A stretch of DNA of 64,000 nucleotides from Algoriphagus aestuarii (GCA_017051695.1 JAFIDK010000001.1:62001-126000), one strand, 5' to 3'; shown: positions 36,932 through 46,619, numbered from the stretch's first letter. The notes: generated by a model from the letters alone, not told the origin. Made by a program: numbers and translations.

Positions 36932-37799
36932 CCTGCATGATATTTACGAAAAAGTTCTATTTCAAAGCCTGGGACCACAGGCAACATTAAAATCTGCTTC
37001 ACTTGTTGCTGCAGGCAATCACAATCAAGGAATCAGGATCGAAAGCTCAGCAGGAGATTACTTCCTGAAATTAAATTTCGACCATGAAAAAGACATCCTC
37101 AAAAAGGAATCTCAAGGTTTAGAATTTTTACGAAAACACACTTTTTTACAAATCCCGGAGATTTTTGGCTGTGGCCGTGTTGGAGATTATAATTTTTTGC
37201 TCTCTGAGTTTATTCCCACCGGTCGCTATCAATTGGATTATTGGGAAACTCTGGGCTATGGCTTGGCAGATCTACATCTTACCAGCAGTAAAAAGTTCGG
37301 ATTGGATCAGGATAATTTCATCGCTTCACTCGAGCAAAGAAACTACCTTACGGATAACTGGGTGAATTTTTACATAGAACAAAGACTTGAGCCCTTACTG
37401 GGGAAAGCGTATTTTGACAGGCTAATTCCATTGGATTTCTTGAAAAAATTTCAAACGATCTATAAAGTAATTGAATTGATCATCCCCCCGGAGAAACCTT
37501 CTTTATTACATGGAGATTTATGGTCCGGAAATGTCCTTTGCAATGCAAATGGTCAACCAGCGCTGATAGACCCGGCAATTTATTTTGGGCATCGGGAAAT
37601 GGATCTGGCATTTAGCCGTCTTTTTGGAGGCTTCGATGCGCGGTTTTATCAGTCCTATGAATCCATTTTACCTTTGGAACCGGACTTTGAAAGCAGAATG
37701 GGAATCTATAATCTTTACCCGCTACTGGTCCATCTTAATCTTTTTGGAACTGCTTACCTTCCTGGAATCGAACGAATCATCCACAGATATATCCGATAA
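36924..37799 (+). CDS. Fructosamine/ribulosamine kinase family protein
   Basis: This 291-residue protein is of the FN3K family, which phosphorylates sugar amines on glycated proteins so that they break down and free the lysine. Kinase-like motifs are the N-lobe lysine in GDYFLKLNFDHEKD, the catalytic loop SLLHGDLWSGNVLC (about residues 193-206) and the DFG-equivalent ALIDPAIYFGHREMDLAFS. Bacterial members usually prefer ribulosamines or erythrulosamines. The gene overlaps the LMW phosphatase upstream and ends one base before the GNAT gene. The three form one operon. Confidence 0.93.
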   Translation: MYDLHDIYEKVLFQSLGPQATLKSASLVAAGNHNQGIRIESSAGDYFLKLNFDHEKDILKKESQGLEFLRKHTFLQIPEIFGCGRVGDYNFLLSEFIPTGRYQLDYWETLGYGLADLHLTSSKKFGLDQDNFIASLEQRNYLTDNWVNFYIEQRLEPLLGKAYFDRLIPLDFLKKFQTIYKVIELIIPPEKPSLLHGDLWSGNVLCNANGQPALIDPAIYFGHREMDLAFSRLFGGFDARFYQSYESILPLEPDFESRMGIYNLYPLLVHLNLFGTAYLPGIERIIHRYIR

Positions 37800-37800
37800 A

Positions 37801-38298
37801 ATGAGCTTGATTGTCAGAAAAGCTTTGGAAAATGATATACCAGAAATTCTGGAGATCAACAATTATGAGATCCTAAATTCCACCGTCAATTATGACTACG
37901 AACCCAAGTCTCTGGAATTTCAACTGGATTGGTTTCATCAGAAATCAAGTGCAGGCTTGCCGATCATAGTTGCGGAAAAAGACGGAAAAGTAATTGGGTT
38001 TGCCACTTTTGGGCCGTTCCGGCCAAAACCTTCTTATCAGTTTACAATTGAACATTCCGTCTACATTCACCCTGATTTTAGAGGAGCTGGAGTTGGTAAG
38101 CGGTTGATGGAAAAATTGATTTCCATTGCAAAAAACAAGGGCTTTCACTTAATGGTCGGGGGGATTGACGCGAATAATCTCAACAGCCTTGAGTTTCATA
38201 AAAAACTGGGATTCCAGGAAGTCGGAAAGTTTTTGGAAGTTGGAAGAAAATTCGACCAATGGCTTGATTTAATTTTCGTCCAACTCCCACTTGGATAA
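37801..38298 (+). CDS. GNAT family N-acetyltransferase (Pat-like)
   Basis: This 165-residue protein shows the GNAT acetyl-CoA loop in FRGAGVGKRLMEKLIS (about residues 98-113), the beta-strand pair before it (SVYIHPD), and the C-terminal FHKKLGFQEVGKFLEVGRKF. This set resembles phosphinothricin acetyltransferase-like enzymes, which acetylate amino acids such as methionine sulfoximine analogues. The start is the ATG at 37801; an in-frame start at 37585 lies inside the kinase gene and is unlikely. The natural substrate is unknown, but its place in the deglycation operon makes a repair or detoxification role worth testing. Confidence 0.88.
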   Translation: MSLIVRKALENDIPEILEINNYEILNSTVNYDYEPKSLEFQLDWFHQKSSAGLPIIVAEKDGKVIGFATFGPFRPKPSYQFTIEHSVYIHPDFRGAGVGKRLMEKLISIAKNKGFHLMVGGIDANNLNSLEFHKKLGFQEVGKFLEVGRKFDQWLDLIFVQLPLG

Positions 38299-38305
38299 AA
38301 ATTGA

Positions 38306-39424
38306 TTAGACCAAGCTTACTTTTTCACCTGTTTTAACTGCTTGGTAGATGGCATCTATAATTACCAGATCACGTAATCCTTCTACTCCATCCACTGGAA
38401 CCAAAGGTTTTTTCCCATCTAGAATTATGGCAGCCATTTCATCCATTTGTGTCGTCTGATGAGTGACATGCGGATTGCTAAGAGGTCCTTTATGGGTTCT
38501 TCCCTGAATCGGACCATAGCCAGTTGAAGGCTGCATTTCAGCAAAGCCTTTATTTCCATTCAAGAAAAATTTATCAAGATTATTCATACTATAAGTGGAA
38601 AGACAAGAAGCAACTGCTCCTCCCGGGAAGCCAAGCTGGAACTGAATAGTCTCATCAACTCCTTCTTTAAATTTCACAGGATCGTTTTTGGTCTCTTGGG
38701 CGGTTACCCATATGGGCTCTTCGCCGATCATATATCGGGCTCCATTGATGGAATAGATTCCTATATCCATCATGGCGCCTCCACCAGAGAGCTCATAATT
38801 CAATCGCCATTGAGTGGGATCTCCAATGATAAACCCACTCAATCCCTGAAAAAACAAAACTTTGCCGAAATCACCATTCATCTGCATTTTGATTACTTCC
38901 TGTGTATTTGCCTCAAAATGCATGCGATAACCCACCAACAATTGTACTCCTGCCGCCTGACAGGCATCCACCATCTCTTTACCTTCTTTGGCATTGACAG
39001 CCATCGGTTTTTCACAGATTACATGTTTCCCCGCTTTGGCCACACCCAGCGTATGTTCTTTATGAAGACCGTTTGGAGTGATCACATAAACAGCATCTAT
39101 GTCCGGGTTATCTTTGATTTGGTGATACGTGTCGTAGTTATAGCAATTTTTTGCCGGGATATTGTATTCTTTTTGCCAAGCTTCAACCTTGGAAGGCGTG
39201 CCACTGATTACGCCGACCAATTTGGCTCTCTTGCAATCTTTCATTGCCTGCGCCACTCTAGTTCCATAGCTGCCTAATCCCATAATAGCCACCCTGAGTG
39301 GCTTATCCTCTGTTACATGCATTAACTTTCCATCGTTTAATGCCCATAATGGCTTCAAAGGAGTAAGATTCAAGGCCAAAGCTGAAAGACCGGCTTTTTG
39401 GAGAAAAATTCTTCTGTTTTTCAT
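38306..39424 (-). CDS. Gfo/Idh/MocA family oxidoreductase, Tat-exported
   Basis: This 372-residue protein has a Rossmann NAD(P)-binding domain (VAIMGLGSYGTRVAQAM, about residues 44-60), the EKP motif of the family in HVICEKPMAVN, and the C-terminal beta-sheet domain. The N-terminus (NRRIFLQKAGLSALALNLTPL) is a twin-arginine signal (RRxFLxK), so the enzyme would be exported folded with its cofactor. Such proteins act on sugars or inositols, often in glycan breakdown. The related Tat-exported glycosidases of the GH109 family share this architecture. The exact substrate is not predictable. Confidence 0.88.
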   Translation of the reverse strand: MKNRRIFLQKAGLSALALNLTPLKPLWALNDGKLMHVTEDKPLRVAIMGLGSYGTRVAQAMKDCKRAKLVGVISGTPSKVEAWQKEYNIPAKNCYNYDTYHQIKDNPDIDAVYVITPNGLHKEHTLGVAKAGKHVICEKPMAVNAKEGKEMVDACQAAGVQLLVGYRMHFEANTQEVIKMQMNGDFGKVLFFQGLSGFIIGDPTQWRLNYELSGGGAMMDIGIYSINGARYMIGEEPIWVTAQETKNDPVKFKEGVDETIQFQLGFPGGAVASCLSTYSMNNLDKFFLNGNKGFAEMQPSTGYGPIQGRTHKGPLSNPHVTHQTTQMDEMAAIILDGKKPLVPVDGVEGLRDLVIIDAIYQAVKTGEKVSLV

Positions 39425-39497
39425 AGGTTGGTTATTGAGAGTTTCTTGTTTCTGAAATTACAGAATTTCCTTTACATGACGATCATCTATGTCATAC

Positions 39498-40766
39498 TCA
39501 CCGCTTTCTCCGGACCATTTGTATTGTATTACGGGTACTTTGCTCCAATAATATTTCAAACTCCTCCATAAAATTTTCCAAAATCACCTCCTGAGGATGA
39601 AGAATAGTCAAGAGTTCGAGCCCTTCGTTATATCTGATCTCAAAAAAAGGATTTAAGCTTTCCAAAAGCTTTTCCAGTTTGAAAGTCTGAAAATCCATCA
39701 CCAATGAAATACTGATCGCAGAGATCTGTAGCATATTCACCCGAAGTTTCAGGGTTTTTAATTCTTCGTAGACTTTGTGAATATGCCCCTCTTCAATAAA
39801 TGTAAAATCTGTCACTTTGAAACTGACTAATAGCTGATTTTCTTTGATGATAAAAGAAGGAATTGACTGCTGACTTTCTTGGGTATAAATTTTTGTTCCT
39901 TGTGATTCAGGATTCAAAAACGATTTCACGAATAAAGGAATTTTACTATTAGCCAATGGCTTTATTGTTTTTGGATGAATAACCGATGCTCCATAGTATG
40001 TCATTTCAGCAGCTTCTTTGTAGCCCAATTCCTCAAACAACACGGTATTCTCAAACTTCTTTGGATCGGCATTTAAGACCCCAGGTACATCTTTCCAAAT
40101 GGTAACGGAGACAGCATCAAGAGATGTGGCTAAAATCGCAGCAGTAAAATCAGAACCTTCCCTTCCCAAAGTGGTGGGTTTTCCATGATCATCTGACCCA
40201 ATAAAACCCTGCGTCACGATAGGGTATGACTCCAAAACCGGCAGCAACTGATACCGGCAACCTATTCTTGTTTTTTCCCAGTTTATTTTTGCGAACCGGT
40301 AATCACTGTTGGTTTTGATAAATTCCCTGGCATCTTTCCAAAGTGTGATCATTCCGACTTCGCATAAATATTCCATGACAATCGAAGAGGATATCAACTC
40401 GCCGTATCCGATAATCGAATCGTAAAATTCATCGTAGTTATCCTTCGTCAGAGGACTTTCAAGCTTCTTTCCCAAAGCCAAAAAATAATTATCCAAAACA
40501 GGGAAAACACGATGCTCTTTTGGAAATAAATCCTGGCAAATCTGAACATGAAACTCTTTTAATTTTGTACTATTCAAAGAATAATCTTTTTCGGAAAATT
40601 TAAGATCCAAAATAGTCTCTAACGCATTTGTCGTTTTCCCCATTGCAGAAACAACGATAATCATATTTTTTCGCAATCGATTACGCAGAATTTCAGCTAA
40701 ATTTTTGAGTGCTTGAGCATCTTTTACAGAAGCTCCACCAAATTTGTAAACAATCATTTTTGCCAT
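39498..40766 (-). CDS. lysC: Aspartate kinase (monofunctional)
   Basis: This 422-residue aspartokinase phosphorylates aspartate at the entry to lysine, threonine and methionine synthesis. The N-terminal catalytic motif is VYKFGGASVKDAQ, and the second is TTLGREGSDFTAAILA (about residues 201-216). Two C-terminal ACT-like regulatory segments follow (about 300-422), though they diverge from the usual. It is separate from the fused aspartokinase at 51668-54118, and the two probably differ in feedback control. No lysine riboswitch is visible in the 57 bases between it and fbp. Confidence 0.9.
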   Translation of the reverse strand: MAKMIVYKFGGASVKDAQALKNLAEILRNRLRKNMIIVVSAMGKTTNALETILDLKFSEKDYSLNSTKLKEFHVQICQDLFPKEHRVFPVLDNYFLALGKKLESPLTKDNYDEFYDSIIGYGELISSSIVMEYLCEVGMITLWKDAREFIKTNSDYRFAKINWEKTRIGCRYQLLPVLESYPIVTQGFIGSDDHGKPTTLGREGSDFTAAILATSLDAVSVTIWKDVPGVLNADPKKFENTVLFEELGYKEAAEMTYYGASVIHPKTIKPLANSKIPLFVKSFLNPESQGTKIYTQESQQSIPSFIIKENQLLVSFKVTDFTFIEEGHIHKVYEELKTLKLRVNMLQISAISISLVMDFQTFKLEKLLESLNPFFEIRYNEGLELLTILHPQEVILENFMEEFEILLEQSTRNTIQMVRRKR

Positions 40767-40823
40767 AAGAATTTATTACTAATTTCAGGATATCTATAAT
40801 CAATTATTGTACTTTTCCACTAA

Positions 40824-41867
40824 ATGAAAATCTTACCTTACCAACCAGATCAGAGTGGCCTTGCATATTCTGTAGGTACTACCCTTGACCGATTTATCAA
40901 ACTTAAACAAAGTGACTTCCCTTTTGCTTCCGGAGAATTATCCCAGCTATTGAGAGATATTGCCTTGGCATCTAAAATCGTCAACAGAGAAACCAACCGA
41001 GCCGGACTTTCCAACATCGGCGGAGCCTTTGGCCAAACCAATGTACAAGGTGAAGAACAACAAAAACTGGATGTCATCGCCAATATCCGTTTTATCCGGG
41101 CTTTAAGTAAAGGTGGCGAAGTCTGTGCCATAGTTTCCGAAGAGGAGGATGCTGTCATCGATTTGCAGAACAAATCCGGAAAATATGTGGTCGCAATCGA
41201 CCCCTTAGACGGTAGTTCCAATATCGACGTGAATATTAGCATCGGTACCATCTTTTCCATTTATAGAAGAAAAACCCCGGTCGGAAGCCCAATTCTGGAA
41301 GAAGACATCATGCAGCCAGGTACTGAGCAGGTGGCATCAGGCTATGTGCTCTACGGGTCCTCTACGATGCTGGTTTACACCACAGGTTTCGGAGTCAATG
41401 GATTTACTTATGAGCATTCCTTGGGAGAGTTTTTCTTATCTCACCCTTCTATCCAGGCACCAAAAAACGGAAATATTTATTCCATCAATGAAGGAACTCA
41501 GGAAGAATGGAATCCAGGAATCAAAGAATACATTCAGCATTGTAAATCTTCAAGTTTATCTGCCCGATACATAGGTAGCCTGGTAGCAGACTTTCACAGA
41601 AACTTATTGAAAGGGGGAATTTACCTGTATCCTGCTACCAAGAAGAATCCAAATGGAAAATTGAGACTGATGTATGAAGCCAATGCACTTGCATTTATCG
41701 CCGAACAGGCGGGAGCTATCGCAACTGACGGAAACCAGCGAATTTTAGAAATCCAGCCTACTAGTCTCCACCAAAGAACCCCGCTGTTTATCGGCTCTGA
41801 AGCTATGGTTGAAGAGGCTGTTCATCATTTTAAAAAGCACCAAATCTCCATAAATCAAGTAAGCTGA
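40824..41867 (+). CDS. fbp: Fructose-1,6-bisphosphatase class 1
   Basis: This 347-residue gluconeogenic enzyme removes the 1-phosphate from fructose-1,6-bisphosphate. The metal site is in [15 protein letters not shown] (about residues 124-138), after the acidic [10 protein letters not shown]. The substrate-binding region includes [20 protein letters not shown] and the late [19 protein letters not shown]. It is divergent from the aspartokinase gene. The promoter is not clear; a TACTTTTC seven bases before the ATG is only a partial match. Confidence 0.97.
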   Translation: MKILPYQPDQSGLAYSVGTTLDRFIKLKQSDFPFASGELSQLLRDIALASKIVNRETNRAGLSNIGGAFGQTNVQGEEQQKLDVIANIRFIRALSKGGEVCAIVSEEEDAVIDLQNKSGKYVVAIDPLDGSSNIDVNISIGTIFSIYRRKTPVGSPILEEDIMQPGTEQVASGYVLYGSSTMLVYTTGFGVNGFTYEHSLGEFFLSHPSIQAPKNGNIYSINEGTQEEWNPGIKEYIQHCKSSSLSARYIGSLVADFHRNLLKGGIYLYPATKKNPNGKLRLMYEANALAFIAEQAGAIATDGNQRILEIQPTSLHQRTPLFIGSEAMVEEAVHHFKKHQISINQVS

Positions 41868-41929
41868 AAAGGTAGAAAGCCTTAAGTCTGCCTAACATGT
41901 ATTATCTTCATGTCTTAATTTAAACAGAT

Positions 41930-43105
41930 ATGAATTTTCATAAATCAATTCTTAAACTAAGCTTGATGGCTTGTGGTGCTGCTTTCACCGTGGCTTGTGA
42001 GCAGAAAGCCACAGAAGTAGAAACTACCCCTGCAGAGCCAATCGATGAAACTTATGCTGTACAGACAGAAAAGCTTCTATTGAAAGTTGACACCTTGCAC
42101 ACGGGTTTTGAAAACCCTTGGGGCATGACCTGGCTAGAAGACGGTACATTGTTAGTAACTGAGAAAATGGGGGAAGTCCTGATTTTCAAAGAAGATAAGT
42201 TCACAGGAGAAAAAATCCAGGGTCTGCCCGAAGTACGTACAAATGGCCAAGGAGGCTTGTTGGACATTCAGGCTCATCCAAAGTATGGAGAAAACGGATG
42301 GCTTTACATCAGTTATTCCAAAAAAATCACTGAAGAAGAAGGTACTACCACTATCATGCGATTTCGATTGGATGGAAATAATGCTGTTGACCAAGAGGAG
42401 CTGATCATGTCTCAACCTGCATGGAAAGGTGGAAACCATTTTGGAAGCCGTATAGTATTTGACAATGATGGACACTTGTATTACTCAAGCGGAGATCGAT
42501 TTGACAAAGCGATGAATGCGCAGGATCTGACTAACTCCCATGGCAAAATCCACAGAATCCATGATGATGGTAGAATTCCAGCTGACAATCCTTTTGTAAA
42601 TACACCTGGAGCCGTTCAATCTATTTGGTCGTATGGAAACAGAAACCCGCAAGGGTTATATTTTGACGAAGCAAATAACCGTCTTTGGGAATCAGAACAT
42701 GGCCCTATGGGTGGCGATGAATTAAACTTGATCGAAAAAGGCAAAAACTACGGTTGGCCGGTCATCTCTTATGGTAAAAACTATGACGGCACAACTTTAA
42801 CCGAGATCACTGAAAAAGAAGGAATGGAGCAGCCTGTAACTTATTATGTACCATCCATTGCTACAGCGGGAATGACGATGGTGACTTCAGATAAATATCC
42901 GGCTTGGCAAGGAGATATTTTAATAGGAGCACTTGCAAAAATGCATATCAATAGAGTGGATATGGATGGAACCAATGCGCTGTCTCAGGAAGTGATGCTT
43001 CAGGATATTGGTCGAGTAAGACAGGTAAAGCAGAGTCCTGACGGATACCTTTATGCTATCACTGAAGGAACAGGACTTTTGGTAAAACTAATTCCTATCA
43101 GATAA
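41930..43105 (+). CDS. PQQ-dependent sugar dehydrogenase-like lipoprotein (Asd type)
   Basis: This 391-residue protein is a six-bladed beta-propeller of the soluble glucose/aldose sugar dehydrogenase family. Signatures are GFENPWGMTWLEDGTLLVTE (N-terminal blade), GNRNPQGLYFD and ESEHGPMGGDELNLIEKGKN (metal and PQQ site). A signal peptide with lipobox FTVAC places Cys23 as the lipidated residue, so it is anchored in an envelope membrane. It would oxidise aldoses at C1 in the periplasm if PQQ is available; no PQQ synthesis genes are in view. A strong terminator follows. Confidence 0.9.
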   Translation: MNFHKSILKLSLMACGAAFTVACEQKATEVETTPAEPIDETYAVQTEKLLLKVDTLHTGFENPWGMTWLEDGTLLVTEKMGEVLIFKEDKFTGEKIQGLPEVRTNGQGGLLDIQAHPKYGENGWLYISYSKKITEEEGTTTIMRFRLDGNNAVDQEELIMSQPAWKGGNHFGSRIVFDNDGHLYYSSGDRFDKAMNAQDLTNSHGKIHRIHDDGRIPADNPFVNTPGAVQSIWSYGNRNPQGLYFDEANNRLWESEHGPMGGDELNLIEKGKNYGWPVISYGKNYDGTTLTEITEKEGMEQPVTYYVPSIATAGMTMVTSDKYPAWQGDILIGALAKMHINRVDMDGTNALSQEVMLQDIGRVRQVKQSPDGYLYAITEGTGLLVKLIPIR

Positions 43106-43124
43106 GGACCATTATTGACAAAAG

Positions 43125-43160
43125 AAAAGAGACTTTGGATAATTCTAAAGTCTCTTTTTT
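43125..43160. terminator. Bidirectional terminator between the sugar dehydrogenase and gpsA
   Basis: AAAAGAGACTTT (43125-43136) pairs perfectly with AAAGTCTCTTTT (43147-43158) around a 10-base loop. A- and T-rich flanks serve both converging genes. Confidence 0.92.
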
Positions 43161-43167
43161 TATGCTT

Positions 43168-44232
43168 TTATACAAAATCAATATCCACATTAAACGGGTA
43201 CTTCATCAGAAACTGAAGTGCTTCTTTGATATCAAACTCTTCAAATAAAACCCTGTAAAGGTATTCAGTAATAGGTGCTCTTAAATCAGCTGTTTCTAAA
43301 AATGCCTTAATCACCCGAATGGTATTTATACCTTCGGCAACCTCCTCCATATCTGCTAAAATCTGGTCCAAAGTCTCTCCTTTTGCAAGTCTGAATCCCA
43401 CAGTAAAATTCCTGGAATCCACCGAGTTACAGGTTGTCACCAGATCCCCAATACCTGCCAGTCCAATCACTGACTTGACACTTCCTCCGAGTGCATTGCT
43501 CAAGTGAACCATCTCCACCATCCCTCTGGAAATCAAAAGTCCTTTGGCATTTTCTCCCAATTCAAGTCCGGCTAATGCACCAGATGCGATGGCAATGATA
43601 TTTTTCAATACCCCACTCAGCTCCACTCCGATGATATCCGAATTACCGTACACCTGAAACTTTTCTGATCGAAGCAGACTTTGACCTTCCAGGATTACCT
43701 CGTTGTATTTACTTGCAATTACAGTAGCTGCCGGTTGACCTTTGATCAATTCTTTGGACAAATTCGGGCCTGCCAAACATCCTACTCTCACCACCACTGT
43801 TTCCTGCATAATCACCTCACTCATTGTCAGGATTTGTGAACGCTGGATTTTTTGGACTGAGTCCAATGTTTCGCCTTTGCCAAGATTCAAACAAAGACCT
43901 TTGGTACCATGAATCACCAAGTGGTACGGATGAAGATAAGGAGCAAAAGTCTTGGCCACATCTTGAAAACCTGAGGAAGAGATCATCATGAAAAGAATGT
44001 CACAGGCTTTGCAAATCTCTTCAGGATTGTGCGTCCCAATGATCTGTGGGTTCATTTTTTTCCCCTGAGCGGTATGATTCGTATTGATTTCCTGAACTAC
44101 TTCTTCTTTCCGGGCATACACCATGACAGGATTTTTTTCCGCCAGCATATTGGCAATGGCAGTTCCAAAACTACCCACCCCAATCACTCCGATCCATTTT
44201 AATTGAGGTTCAGAAGAGTTTTTCGAGTCCAT
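43168..44232 (-). CDS. gpsA: Glycerol-3-phosphate dehydrogenase [NAD(P)+]
   Basis: This 354-residue enzyme reduces dihydroxyacetone phosphate to sn-glycerol-3-phosphate, the backbone of phospholipids. The dinucleotide fold begins GVIGVGSFGTAIANMLA (about residues 16-32). The catalytic lysine region is ELSGVLKNIIAIASGALAG (about 204-222), and the family motif GLAGIGDLVTTCNSVDSRN follows. Its start overlaps the end of a PlsB-like acyltransferase gene by 23 bases. The pair makes glycerol-3-phosphate and then acylates it, which is a sensible operon. Confidence 0.96.
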   Translation of the reverse strand: MDSKNSSEPQLKWIGVIGVGSFGTAIANMLAEKNPVMVYARKEEVVQEINTNHTAQGKKMNPQIIGTHNPEEICKACDILFMMISSSGFQDVAKTFAPYLHPYHLVIHGTKGLCLNLGKGETLDSVQKIQRSQILTMSEVIMQETVVVRVGCLAGPNLSKELIKGQPAATVIASKYNEVILEGQSLLRSEKFQVYGNSDIIGVELSGVLKNIIAIASGALAGLELGENAKGLLISRGMVEMVHLSNALGGSVKSVIGLAGIGDLVTTCNSVDSRNFTVGFRLAKGETLDQILADMEEVAEGINTIRVIKAFLETADLRAPITEYLYRVLFEEFDIKEALQFLMKYPFNVDIDFV

Positions 44233-45907
44233 ATCCGGTTAATCTATTGTGGTAAAAATAAAGCAAACTCATATCCTCCGTGACTATATCCCCTTTGGAA
44301 TCCATAATCAACGGTCTTTTCGCATGGTACATGCCCACATTATCCAATCCATGTTTTATAATGGTATCCATATCATTATGAAGGTGCGGCGCCATATTAA
44401 TCTTTCCATTTGCAGTTAATACGTTGATTCGGTCTAAAACCCGCATGCAATTGGTTTTAAACGCTTCATACGGGATACTAATATCCTCTTCAGGCAATCT
44501 GATCAAGTCAAACAAATCCAATTTTCTATTGGAAGATTTGATCATTTCAAATGCGGTAAATGCTACGAGATGTGAACTGAAAACCCGGTTGATTTTATGG
44601 AACTCCTCCACTATTCTCTTACCCAGCATATTGGTGTATTCCTCTTCCCGTTGGTTATCCACGGTGATTTTTCCTTCGGAAAGGAAATAATCCCGGGTAT
44701 GGATCTTTCTGCCTTTTTTGTCTAGACTATCACCATTTTCATCTACATAATTCCCGAGTACATCCATCGCCTTTCCTACAGAAACCGAAATATCAGAGCC
44801 TTTGGTAAAGAATTTCAGAAGAAATTTGGAGATTTTATACGAGTTGGAAAATTCATCATTTTCCTTGTAATAGCGTTCTTGTCCAGTAATACTGAGGTGA
44901 TCACGAATCAAGCTTGGTGCCTCAAGCACAAAATGATAATTTATCGTTACGGGTACAATAAATATTTTACCGGAAATATCATCCAATCCATTTTGAAAAT
45001 TTGCCCGCTGTGCCTCTATGGCAGTACTCAAAAGTCCAAGCTTTAATTTTGACTCAATCATCCCGCTTCTGGACCTTGTTCCACCAGGGAAGAACAAACT
45101 ATGGCAACCAAACTGAATTGCTTCTTTAGAATAGGTCTTTAAAGTCTCCAGATAAACCAGATTTTTTTTCCTACGGTCCACTTTATAAGCACCGAGGGAA
45201 TTCATAAAGTAAGCAAAAATCGAAATGTTGAATAGATTCAATCCAGCTCCATAAATAAAAGGAGGCAAACCTAAAACGGAAATAATCCATCCGATCAAAA
45301 TGCTGTCCAAATTACTGAAATGTGTAGGAACCATGACAACGGTTCCCTTGGTAGCAAGATCCCGTAATTGATCGGTTTCTCCGGTGATCTGGATCTTATC
45401 CTGTAAAGTATACTGATTACTGAATATCGATTTGAACCCTTTTACTCTTGCAGCATTGAGCAATCTAGAAAATCCGTAAGTAACAACGCTTCTGGTAAAT
45501 TTGTAATGGGTATGTTTAAAATTACTGGCAATTTCCTCTGCATACCTGGAGGTGATTTTATTCAAAATTGACTGATACCCTTCGAGCTTTTTCTTTTTGG
45601 TATTGCCAGCGGCTGTGGAAATCTGAAGCAAAGAATCCTTCACCTCTCCCCAAAATGAACCCTCATCATCCGGGTCTACCACCCAGGGATTCTGTTTAAT
45701 TCTGAGCTTTTCACGATAGAGGGTAGTTTCTAATTCCTCCTTTAAAATATCAGGGTTTTTATCTGTCAGGTTAAGAATTCTTTCTTCGGCTAGATCAGAG
45801 ACTTTCTTAACAAACTCCTTCCGCTCTCTGGCAAGTTTTACTACAGGCCATTCATTCTTACTGGGAATGATCGGATCGTATTTATGCTTTAGATATTTTT
45901 CCTCCAA
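44210..45907 (-). CDS. Glycerol-phosphate acyltransferase family protein (PlsB/PlsC-like)
   Basis: This 565-residue protein carries the acyltransferase motifs HFSNLDS (H-X4-D, about residues 197-202), FFPGGTRSRSG (about 273-283) and IVPVTINYH. Long N-terminal (about 1-160) and C-terminal (about 360-565) extensions make it larger than PlsC and closer in size to PlsB-like enzymes. It probably acylates glycerol-3-phosphate at the membrane, in agreement with overlap to gpsA. A -7 element (TATCTTTG on the minus strand, 45937-45930) lies 23 bases before the ATG. Confidence 0.87.
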   Translation of the reverse strand: MEEKYLKHKYDPIIPSKNEWPVVKLARERKEFVKKVSDLAEERILNLTDKNPDILKEELETTLYREKLRIKQNPWVVDPDDEGSFWGEVKDSLLQISTAAGNTKKKKLEGYQSILNKITSRYAEEIASNFKHTHYKFTRSVVTYGFSRLLNAARVKGFKSIFSNQYTLQDKIQITGETDQLRDLATKGTVVMVPTHFSNLDSILIGWIISVLGLPPFIYGAGLNLFNISIFAYFMNSLGAYKVDRRKKNLVYLETLKTYSKEAIQFGCHSLFFPGGTRSRSGMIESKLKLGLLSTAIEAQRANFQNGLDDISGKIFIVPVTINYHFVLEAPSLIRDHLSITGQERYYKENDEFSNSYKISKFLLKFFTKGSDISVSVGKAMDVLGNYVDENGDSLDKKGRKIHTRDYFLSEGKITVDNQREEEYTNMLGKRIVEEFHKINRVFSSHLVAFTAFEMIKSSNRKLDLFDLIRLPEEDISIPYEAFKTNCMRVLDRINVLTANGKINMAPHLHNDMDTIIKHGLDNVGMYHAKRPLIMDSKGDIVTEDMSLLYFYHNRLTGYGLEKLF

Positions 45908-45929
45908 GTGGAATTTAGTTTTTACGTCT

Positions 45930-45937
45930 CAAAGATA
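45930..45937 (-). promoter_or_regulatory. Probable -7 element of the acyltransferase-gpsA operon
   Basis: The minus strand reads TATCTTTG, an exact TAnnTTTG match. The spacing to upstream TTTG on that strand (45966-45963) is 25 bases, longer than usual. Confidence 0.4.
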
Positions 45938-45976
45938 ACAAAAGCCTTTTGCATAAAGCCCACAAACGGGACCAAC

Positions 45977-46462
45977 TCAGCCTTGTTTCTTCGATTTAGT
46001 AAAAATTGCGACGATCGCTGAAGTAATCACTCCCATGATCAAAGCCCCTATCGTTGCTTGAATCATGTAACTTTTCAGGTTGAACCAATCTTCTGCTTCT
46101 TCTGCTGTCAAAGTCCCAGAGGAGACTGAGTATTCTTTCACATTTGTGAAATATTCAGGTGTGATATATTCCAAGGTGATATACTGTGCAAAAGGACTTA
46201 AAACCGCTACAATCACCGTAACAATCACTCCGGACAAAAATCCCTGTAGATAAGTCATCTGCCCATGGTAATACTTTTTCTTTTTATCCAATAATGCTAA
46301 AACATAAATCAAAATAGCAGGAATTGCCACCAGATTTGTCAAAGTAGCATGCTGATCGATCAGCTCATCATGCCAGCCTAATGATTTTTCCATAAACATC
46401 CAGGCAAGCATCATGGCCGTAAAAATTATAGCCCATTTAATTTCTATTGAGATATTTTTCAT
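45977..46462 (-). CDS. DUF4199 domain membrane protein
   Basis: This 161-residue protein has four hydrophobic segments (about residues 8-26, 38-58, 73-92 and 133-155) and a polar loop around 95-128. The spacing and phrases (EIKWAIIFTAMMLAWMFMEK and YLQGFLSGVIVTVIVA) match the DUF4199 family, which is frequent in Bacteroidota and of unknown function. It stands alone between the acyltransferase operon and the divergent polyprenyl synthase gene. Confidence 0.83.
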   Translation of the reverse strand: MKNISIEIKWAIIFTAMMLAWMFMEKSLGWHDELIDQHATLTNLVAIPAILIYVLALLDKKKKYYHGQMTYLQGFLSGVIVTVIVAVLSPFAQYITLEYITPEYFTNVKEYSVSSGTLTAEEAEDWFNLKSYMIQATIGALIMGVITSAIVAIFTKSKKQG

Positions 46463-46573
46463 AAGTACTGTCAGTTAAGATGGTTTACAAAAGGGGATAA
46501 TCTTTACAAAATACAAAAAACTTGAAATAATTATACATTCTGATGGAATCTCAACCAATGCTTAAATAAGCGC

Positions 46574-46603
46574 TTGCCCATGAAAGAAAGGGTATTATTT
46601 TTA
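46574..46603 (+). promoter_or_regulatory. Probable promoter of the polyprenyl synthase gene
   Basis: TTG at 46574-46576 and TATTTTTA at 46596-46603 are spaced by 19 bases. The -7 element lacks the final G of the consensus. The ATG follows 17 bases later. Confidence 0.45.
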
Positions 46604-46619
46604 CGACAGAATTCATCGG

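Noticed and set aside
38696-39277. A 193-codon plus-strand frame within the Gfo/Idh/MocA gene
   Set aside because: It runs antisense to a protein with a clear Rossmann motif and Tat signal. Its histidine- and cysteine-rich translation resembles a reverse-frame artefact.
40767-40823. Lysine riboswitch or leader before the monofunctional aspartokinase
   Set aside because: Only 57 bases separate it from the divergent fbp gene, far too short for a lysine riboswitch, and no Lys-rich leader frame was seen.
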